The position numbers were made by a program, and so were the translations under genes. From a virus, in IMG/VR virus record IMGVR_UViG_3300010885_023803, positions 1-35,812 of that record: 35,812 nt of DNA; one strand, 5' to 3'. Numbering within the stretch: the first letter of the stretch is position 1; each line of letters starts with the position of its first letter. The notes beneath the pieces were generated by a model. That model was not told the DNA's origin. It saw only the letters and a list, made by a program, of their open reading frames with translations, and made no database searches. This document shows, in pieces, positions 32,905 through 35,812 of the stretch.

Positions 32905-33265
32905 AACTCTTCTTTTTATACTTGTTTTGTTTCAGATTAAACACTGGTACATTGATTTTGTAAATCAAAACGATGAAGAAGTAAAACACAAAGGCATTTA
33001 TCTTGACTGGCTAGGACTAAAGCACAGTCTTAAACATGGTATTGGAACCTTTGCTTGCCTTTGGACTGTAACTGGATGGACTAACATTGAGTTTGCTTTT
33101 TTTATTGGTGTATTAGATTTTATGTTACACTACCACATCGACTGGGCTAAAATGAATTACGGTAATAGAGATATTACTACACCCCAATTTTGGAATCACT
33201 TGGGCATGGATCAAATGGCACACCAGCTTTGCTATATATTATTTGCAGGACTTACATTATTATGA
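32897..33265 (+). CDS. DUF3307-like membrane protein
   Basis: With ATG 32897 (AAAGGA upstream) the protein has 122 residues. It has a hydrophobic N-terminal helix running into the DUF3307-type motif QIKHWYIDFVNQ, then LKHSLKHGIGTFACLW, FAFFIGVLDFMLHYHIDWAK and a final helix. The repeated His and Asp on helices suggest a membrane metal site. DUF3307 proteins are common in phages and bacteria and have no firm function. Confidence 0.65.
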   Translation: MIETLLFILVLFQIKHWYIDFVNQNDEEVKHKGIYLDWLGLKHSLKHGIGTFACLWTVTGWTNIEFAFFIGVLDFMLHYHIDWAKMNYGNRDITTPQFWNHLGMDQMAHQLCYILFAGLTLL

Positions 33266-33732
33266 ATGAACTAATTGCCAAACCTATTTTAAAAAACAAA
33301 TATTGGATCGTAGAACAACAAGGATTTAAGGTAGCAACTATTCAAGCCATCGACGACGGTGGCTTTGTTTATGTGCAAGAAAACAAAAGAGAAAAATTTT
33401 CTACTATTAAATTACTCAGTAAAGCTTATAATTTAATATTTGATCATGGCGTAAAAAAAGAAAAAGCACTTCTCGAAAATCATAATGTATATGATTACCC
33501 TGTGATCAATAAACCATGGAATATACTTTGGGACGTCAAACACCAATTTCCAGTGTATACTAAAACCAGTAAAAGCAAAAGCTTTTATTGTGCAGGGTAT
33601 TATATCATCAAATTTAACAATGGGTGGGTTAAGAGTCATTGCCCAAAATTTATTACTCTGAACAGATACCTATTCCAAGGTCCGTTTAAGACTAAAGAAG
33701 AAATGAACGAAGCGCAAAAGGCTGCAAAATGA
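33262..33732 (+). CDS. Conserved phage protein of unknown function
   Basis: The start is ATG 33262 (MNELIAKPIL), giving 156 residues. The conserved-looking block is PVYTKTSKSKSFYCAGYYII followed by WVKSHCPKFITLNRYLFQGPF. I recall proteins of this pattern in T4-like marine phages, without a function. It is basic and probably all-beta. It has short overlaps with both neighbours. Confidence 0.55.
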   Translation: MNELIAKPILKNKYWIVEQQGFKVATIQAIDDGGFVYVQENKREKFSTIKLLSKAYNLIFDHGVKKEKALLENHNVYDYPVINKPWNILWDVKHQFPVYTKTSKSKSFYCAGYYIIKFNNGWVKSHCPKFITLNRYLFQGPFKTKEEMNEAQKAAK

Positions 33733-33962
33733 ACGAGTTAAATCTAAGTCTTCATTTAAAGAATTACAATGATAAAGTCAAAGTTATGAACCAAACGGGC
33801 GGAAAACAACTTACATTAAGTGCCAACGAAGCTCGTAGTTTACATGCTGATATTTTTGATTTACTTAATCACTGTGCTGAATTAAGTAAAAAATTAGAGA
33901 TTCGAAATAATGCTAACGACAGCGTTATTAGTATCTCCGTTGACGGTGGGGGGTTTAAATAA
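33729..33962 (+). CDS. Small hypothetical protein with coiled-coil segment
   Basis: The 77-residue protein has an N-terminal beta-like part and a helix (LSANEARSLHADIFDLLNHC, then AELSKKLEIR), ending in VISISVDGGGF. No known family. A GC-rich hairpin overlaps its stop codon. Confidence 0.5.
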   Translation: MNELNLSLHLKNYNDKVKVMNQTGGKQLTLSANEARSLHADIFDLLNHCAELSKKLEIRNNANDSVISISVDGGGFK

Positions 33963-33966
33963 ACCC
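33951..33966 (+). terminator. Hairpin over the stop codon of the preceding gene
   Basis: GGGTTT and AAACCC form a six-pair stem with an AAAT loop; the stop codon lies inside. The T-tract needed for a standard intrinsic terminator is missing. It may be a weak terminator or an RNA-stability element. Confidence 0.35.
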
Positions 33967-33978
33967 AGTATATTCAGA

Positions 33979-33985
33979 CTAAATA
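33979..33985 (+). promoter_or_regulatory. Late-promoter-like CTAAATA
   Basis: CTAAATA, running into TATAAT (33984-33989), lies 18 bases before ATG 34004 in a 41-base gap. No -35 box is visible at 17 bases, which suits a T4-type late promoter better than a sigma70 promoter. Confidence 0.4.
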
Positions 33986-34003
33986 TAATAGAGTCAATTA
34001 ACT

Positions 34004-34291
34004 ATGAGTAGACCTAAACCAAATGTGCTGGTCGAGCACGTAAATAAAATCAATTACAAATCTGATCAAATTCTGAGCAGTGAAGGCATTTGGGCGGTCT
34101 TTTACGACAATAACCCAATCAATCTTAAAAGTAGTAATATGTTGGTCAGCTATCCTGGTCCAAAATATAAAAAGACAAGTTTTAGCAATCCAGGTCACGC
34201 TATCAATCTTGCTAAAAAATTAAACAGTTTATTCAAAACTGATTTGTTTACAGTTGTTCTTTTAAAAAGCGGCGATAGAATTTATCCTTGA
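34004..34291 (+). CDS. Small hypothetical protein
   Basis: The 95-residue protein is basic, with GIWAVFYDNNPINLKSSNML and a helix NPGHAINLAKKLNSLFKTDL before a final strand FTVVLLKSGD. The layout suggests a small alpha/beta domain. No family recognised. It lies behind the late-promoter-like box. Confidence 0.5.
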   Translation: MSRPKPNVLVEHVNKINYKSDQILSSEGIWAVFYDNNPINLKSSNMLVSYPGPKYKKTSFSNPGHAINLAKKLNSLFKTDLFTVVLLKSGDRIYP

Positions 34292-34303
34292 TTTTGAATT
34301 ATT

Positions 34304-34684
34304 GTGTCTGACAGATTAATTGCCAGTTCAAAACGTTTTAATCAATCTCAACTTACAAAAATTTTTTCAGAAATGGCTGGAGTTCATTCTAGCAAGCTAT
34401 TATATCAAATTTGGAACAATCCCAAAGACAATAACAGCCTAAGACTTAGTCTGGCTGGTTATAAATTGCTTGTTCAAGATTTAAAATTAAAATCTTATAA
34501 ATTCGAATTTGATAAACCATTGGCTAATAAACATCTACTTCAACTTGAAAGAGTATTTCAAAGCATGTATTACCTAATAGGTGCTTATAAGATAGTAGTG
34601 TTTGATGAGCAAGAAGCTGCCATGCTAAGTCTCATGGACGGCGATCTTAAAAAATATCTAAGTAATCTAGAAAGTAATACTTAA
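34304..34684 (+). CDS. Hypothetical helical protein with GTG start
   Basis: The 126-residue protein starts at GTG 34304 (MSDRLIASSKRF); no in-frame ATG lies near the N-terminus. It is mostly helical and basic, with ERVFQSMYYLIGAYKIVVFD in the second half. No family recognised. It is the last gene before the module of individually promoted small genes. Confidence 0.45.
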   Translation: MSDRLIASSKRFNQSQLTKIFSEMAGVHSSKLLYQIWNNPKDNNSLRLSLAGYKLLVQDLKLKSYKFEFDKPLANKHLLQLERVFQSMYYLIGAYKIVVFDEQEAAMLSLMDGDLKKYLSNLESNT

Positions 34685-34697
34685 TTACTAGTGCATT

Positions 34698-34715
34698 TGT
34701 TGTAAAAATACAACA
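34698..34715 (+). terminator. AT-rich hairpin upstream of promoter module 1
   Basis: TGTTGTA and TACAACA form a perfect seven-pair stem with an AAAA loop, followed by four T residues. It is weak for an intrinsic terminator but lies between a gene end and a promoter, as does a similar hairpin at 35060-35083. Confidence 0.4.
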
Positions 34716-34724
34716 ATATTTTGA

Positions 34725-34753
34725 TTGCTCGAAATTCCGAATTTTGTTATACT
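34725..34753 (+). promoter_or_regulatory. Promoter module 1 with operator-like palindrome in the spacer
   Basis: TTGCTC (34725-34730) and TATACT (34748-34753) are 17 bases apart. The spacer holds AAATTC-C-GAATTT (34732-34744), a perfect 13-base palindrome around a central base. A protein bound there would cover the promoter. A 20-base stretch after the -10 (34763-34782) is repeated exactly in module 3. Confidence 0.7.
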
Positions 34754-34783
34754 ATTGGAATAGTAAACAAAACGGAGTTCAAA

Positions 34784-35068
34784 TTGAATCAACTGACCCA
34801 AATCCAGCAAGTTAATCAAGCAATTATGTTTGGCGATTTCACTGACGTAGAACTCACCAGCATCCTGAGCGCTGTTCAATTTGCACGGACCCAGCTTCGC
34901 AAGGACAAAATCCGTTCTATCAAATTGGGCGATTCTGTAAAATTTACCAGCACCAAACGTGGAATGACCATTACTGGCACGGTGAGCAAGATTGCTATTA
35001 AATTTGTAACAGTTCGTAGTACTCAAGGACTGTGGAAAGTGCCCGCTAACATGCTGGAAGTTGTGTAA
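34784..35068 (+). CDS. Small SH3/KOW-like protein with TTG start
   Basis: I start the gene at TTG 34784 because the same leader (CGGAGTTCAA) precedes the ATG of the gene at 35382 at the same distance. The 94-residue product has a helical N-terminal half and a beta-rich end: IKLGDSVKFTSTKRGMTITG and KFVTVRSTQGLWKVPANML, a small barrel often seen in nucleic-acid or ribosome-binding proteins. Function unknown. Its codons use more CTG and CAC/CGC than the genes upstream. Confidence 0.6.
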   Translation: MNQLTQIQQVNQAIMFGDFTDVELTSILSAVQFARTQLRKDKIRSIKLGDSVKFTSTKRGMTITGTVSKIAIKFVTVRSTQGLWKVPANMLEVV

Positions 35069-35083
35069 AAACAACACATTTTT
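35060..35083 (+). terminator. Hairpin plus T-tract between small genes
   Basis: GTTGT (35060-35064) pairs with ACAAC (35071-35075) across a six-base loop, and five T residues follow at 35079-35083. The stop codon of the preceding gene lies in the stem-loop. The -35 box of the next promoter starts three bases later. Confidence 0.45.
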
Positions 35084-35085
35084 GG

Positions 35086-35114
35086 TTGTCCAAAAATCCC
35101 AATTTTGCTATAAT
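35086..35114 (+). promoter_or_regulatory. Promoter module 2
   Basis: TTGTCC (35086-35091) and a perfect TATAAT (35109-35114) are 17 bases apart. The spacer site at 35093-35105 differs from that of module 1 at two of 13 positions, which breaks the palindrome. This copy may be a weaker or unregulated version. Confidence 0.7.
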
Positions 35115-35144
35115 AATGGTATAGTAAGTAACAAGGAGCACTAA

Positions 35145-35318
35145 ATGCAAATCGCAACAGCAATCAAACATCTTCAAAAAGAAGCAGAATTTCTGGGTAT
35201 GCCCTTGCTGGAAACCTTGCAATTTATCCAAAAAAATCCTCTTGCCCAGCCACAAAAAACCATGGACGCATATAGGGTTTTTATGGCCGCAGGCGCTACA
35301 ATGTTTAGCCCAGTCTAA
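35145..35318 (+). CDS. 57-residue small protein
   Basis: ATG 35145 follows AAGGAG (35133-35138) and its own promoter; TAA ends at 35318. The product (starting MQIATAIKHLQKEAEFLGMP) is helical and near neutral and carries no motif. The dedicated promoter and strong ribosome binding site make it a convincing gene despite its size. Confidence 0.65.
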   Translation: MQIATAIKHLQKEAEFLGMPLLETLQFIQKNPLAQPQKTMDAYRVFMAAGATMFSPV

Positions 35319-35322
35319 ACGG

Positions 35323-35351
35323 TTGTCCGAAATTCGGAATTTTGCTATAAT
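35323..35351 (+). promoter_or_regulatory. Promoter module 3 with operator-like palindrome in the spacer
   Basis: TTGTCC (35323-35328) and a perfect TATAAT (35346-35351) are 17 bases apart. AAATTC-G-GAATTT (35330-35342) sits at exactly the same place relative to the -10 box as in module 1. Confidence 0.75.
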
Positions 35352-35381
35352 ATTGATATTGTAAACAAAACGGAGTTCAAC

Positions 35382-35732
35382 ATGGCATACATGAGTCAAG
35401 AGCATAAAGCAAAACTGGCGCCCACTATCAAAGCCATTTGCAAAAAGTACGGTGTTAAAGCCACTCTTTCTGTTCGTAGTCACAGCTCGCTGGTGCTGAC
35501 TGTTAAGCAAGGTGATATTGACTTCGGTGACAATTATATCCAAGTTAATCCATATTGGTATCACGAGCACTTTACTGGCCGCGCCAAAGAGTTCCTGTCT
35601 GAGGTAATTCCAGCTATGTATGGTCCCGACTATTTCGACGAGTCCGATGCTCAGACTGATTACTTTCATTGCAGTCATTACATCGACGTCAACGTTGGTC
35701 GATGGGATCAACCTTACGCTTTTGTAAAATAA
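35382..35732 (+). CDS. Conserved phage protein of unknown function
   Basis: The 116-residue protein has a helix then strands (IKAICKKYGVKATLSVRSHS), IQVNPYWYHEHFTGRAKEFL, and a His/Asp-rich end (DYFHCSHYIDVNVGRWDQPY). I recall relatives in many phages and plasmids of Gram-negative bacteria, without a function. It has its own promoter and CGGAG ribosome binding site. Codon use is less AT-biased than in most of the window. Confidence 0.65.
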   Translation: MAYMSQEHKAKLAPTIKAICKKYGVKATLSVRSHSSLVLTVKQGDIDFGDNYIQVNPYWYHEHFTGRAKEFLSEVIPAMYGPDYFDESDAQTDYFHCSHYIDVNVGRWDQPYAFVK

Positions 35733-35735
35733 CAA

Positions 35736-35764
35736 CAGACAATAATTCAGTTTTTAGGTATAAT
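35736..35764 (+). promoter_or_regulatory. Sigma70 promoter for the last gene
   Basis: CAGACA (35736-35741) and a perfect TATAAT (35759-35764) are 17 bases apart. The spacer lacks the AAATTC palindrome found in modules 1 and 3, so this gene is probably outside that control. Confidence 0.6.
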
Positions 35765-35792
35765 ATAATTTTACATACAAAGGAGTTTTTAA

Positions 35793-35812
35793 ATGGGTAA
35801 AGAGACTGTAAC
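35793..35812 (+). CDS. Start of a gene cut by the window edge
   Basis: ATG 35793 follows AAGGAG with good spacing and reads MGKETV before the window ends. It has the same promoter-plus-single-gene layout as the genes before it. Nothing can be said of its function. Confidence 0.55.

Noticed and set aside
35046-35735. Long minus-strand open frame of 229 codons
   Set aside because: It is antisense to two convincing + strand genes and their promoters, has a composition unlike a folded protein, and no ribosome binding site was evident. Every other gene is on the + strand.
1-35812. tRNA genes, CRISPR arrays, insertion sequences or attachment sites
   Set aside because: I looked for cloverleaf-like gaps, regularly spaced repeats and transposase or integrase motifs. 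The gaps between genes are too short, and none was seen.

Overview
The window is one dense, AT-rich stretch with every supported gene on the + strand and most genes overlapping or separated by only a few bases. It is best read as part of a T4-like (myovirus-type) tailed phage genome from an aquatic environment. The phage call rests on a family B replicative DNA polymerase, a gp45-type sliding clamp, a DsbA-like DNA-binding protein, a T4 RNase H-like 5'-3' exonuclease, and many small proteins resembling those of marine T4-like phages. The host is unknown. Two lipoprotein signal peptides point to a Gram-negative host, and the bilin reductase resembles the PcyX type, which was described from marine viral contigs thought to infect heterotrophic proteobacteria. 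No tRNA, rRNA, CRISPR array or transposase was seen.

Layout. (1) 1-2.1 kb: a truncated ParB/Srx-like protein, a Cys-rich protein, a Rossmann-fold protein and a complete Dps with ferroxidase residues. (2) 2.1-7.5 kb: a consensus sigma70 promoter followed by an overlapping sugar or cyclitol operon: cupin, fused nucleotidyltransferase-kinase, shikimate-dehydrogenase-like protein, KdsC-like HAD phosphatase, GatZ-like aldolase and an unknown protein. (3) 7.4-13.0 kb: replication and translation block: DsbA-like protein, membrane protein, a full-length ribosome recycling factor, DNA polymerase, a coiled-coil methyltransferase and the sliding clamp. (4) 13.0-14.5 kb: a DpdA-type DNA transglycosylase. 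(5) 14.6-19.5 kb: a second carbohydrate block (Gfo/Idh oxidoreductase, zinc-type dehydrogenase, glycosyltransferase, mini DegT aminotransferase) interleaved with conserved phage proteins, one T-fold-like. (6) 19.5-28.2 kb: FolE, two small proteins, two FG-GAP lipoproteins, a cupin, a phosphoribosyltransferase, QueD, MazG, GMP reductase and QueE. (7) 28.2-34.7 kb: small conserved proteins, an SGNH hydrolase-like protein, the exonuclease and a ferredoxin-dependent bilin reductase. (8) 34.7-35.8 kb: small genes, each behind its own promoter; three of these promoters share an operator-like element in the spacer.

How the genes fit together. FolE, QueD, QueE and DpdA form a 7-deazaguanine DNA-modification pathway. 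QueC is not visible here, so the pathway as seen stops at 7-carboxy-7-deazaguanine (CDG). GMP reductase, MazG and a phosphoribosyltransferase could adjust the purine pool alongside it. The two carbohydrate blocks could build an activated sugar or cyclitol for surface, virion or DNA decoration. The bilin reductase, the ribosome recycling factor and Dps are host-takeover genes acting on pigment or redox chemistry, translation and iron or oxidative stress. Most specific substrates are inferred from family membership and have not been tested.
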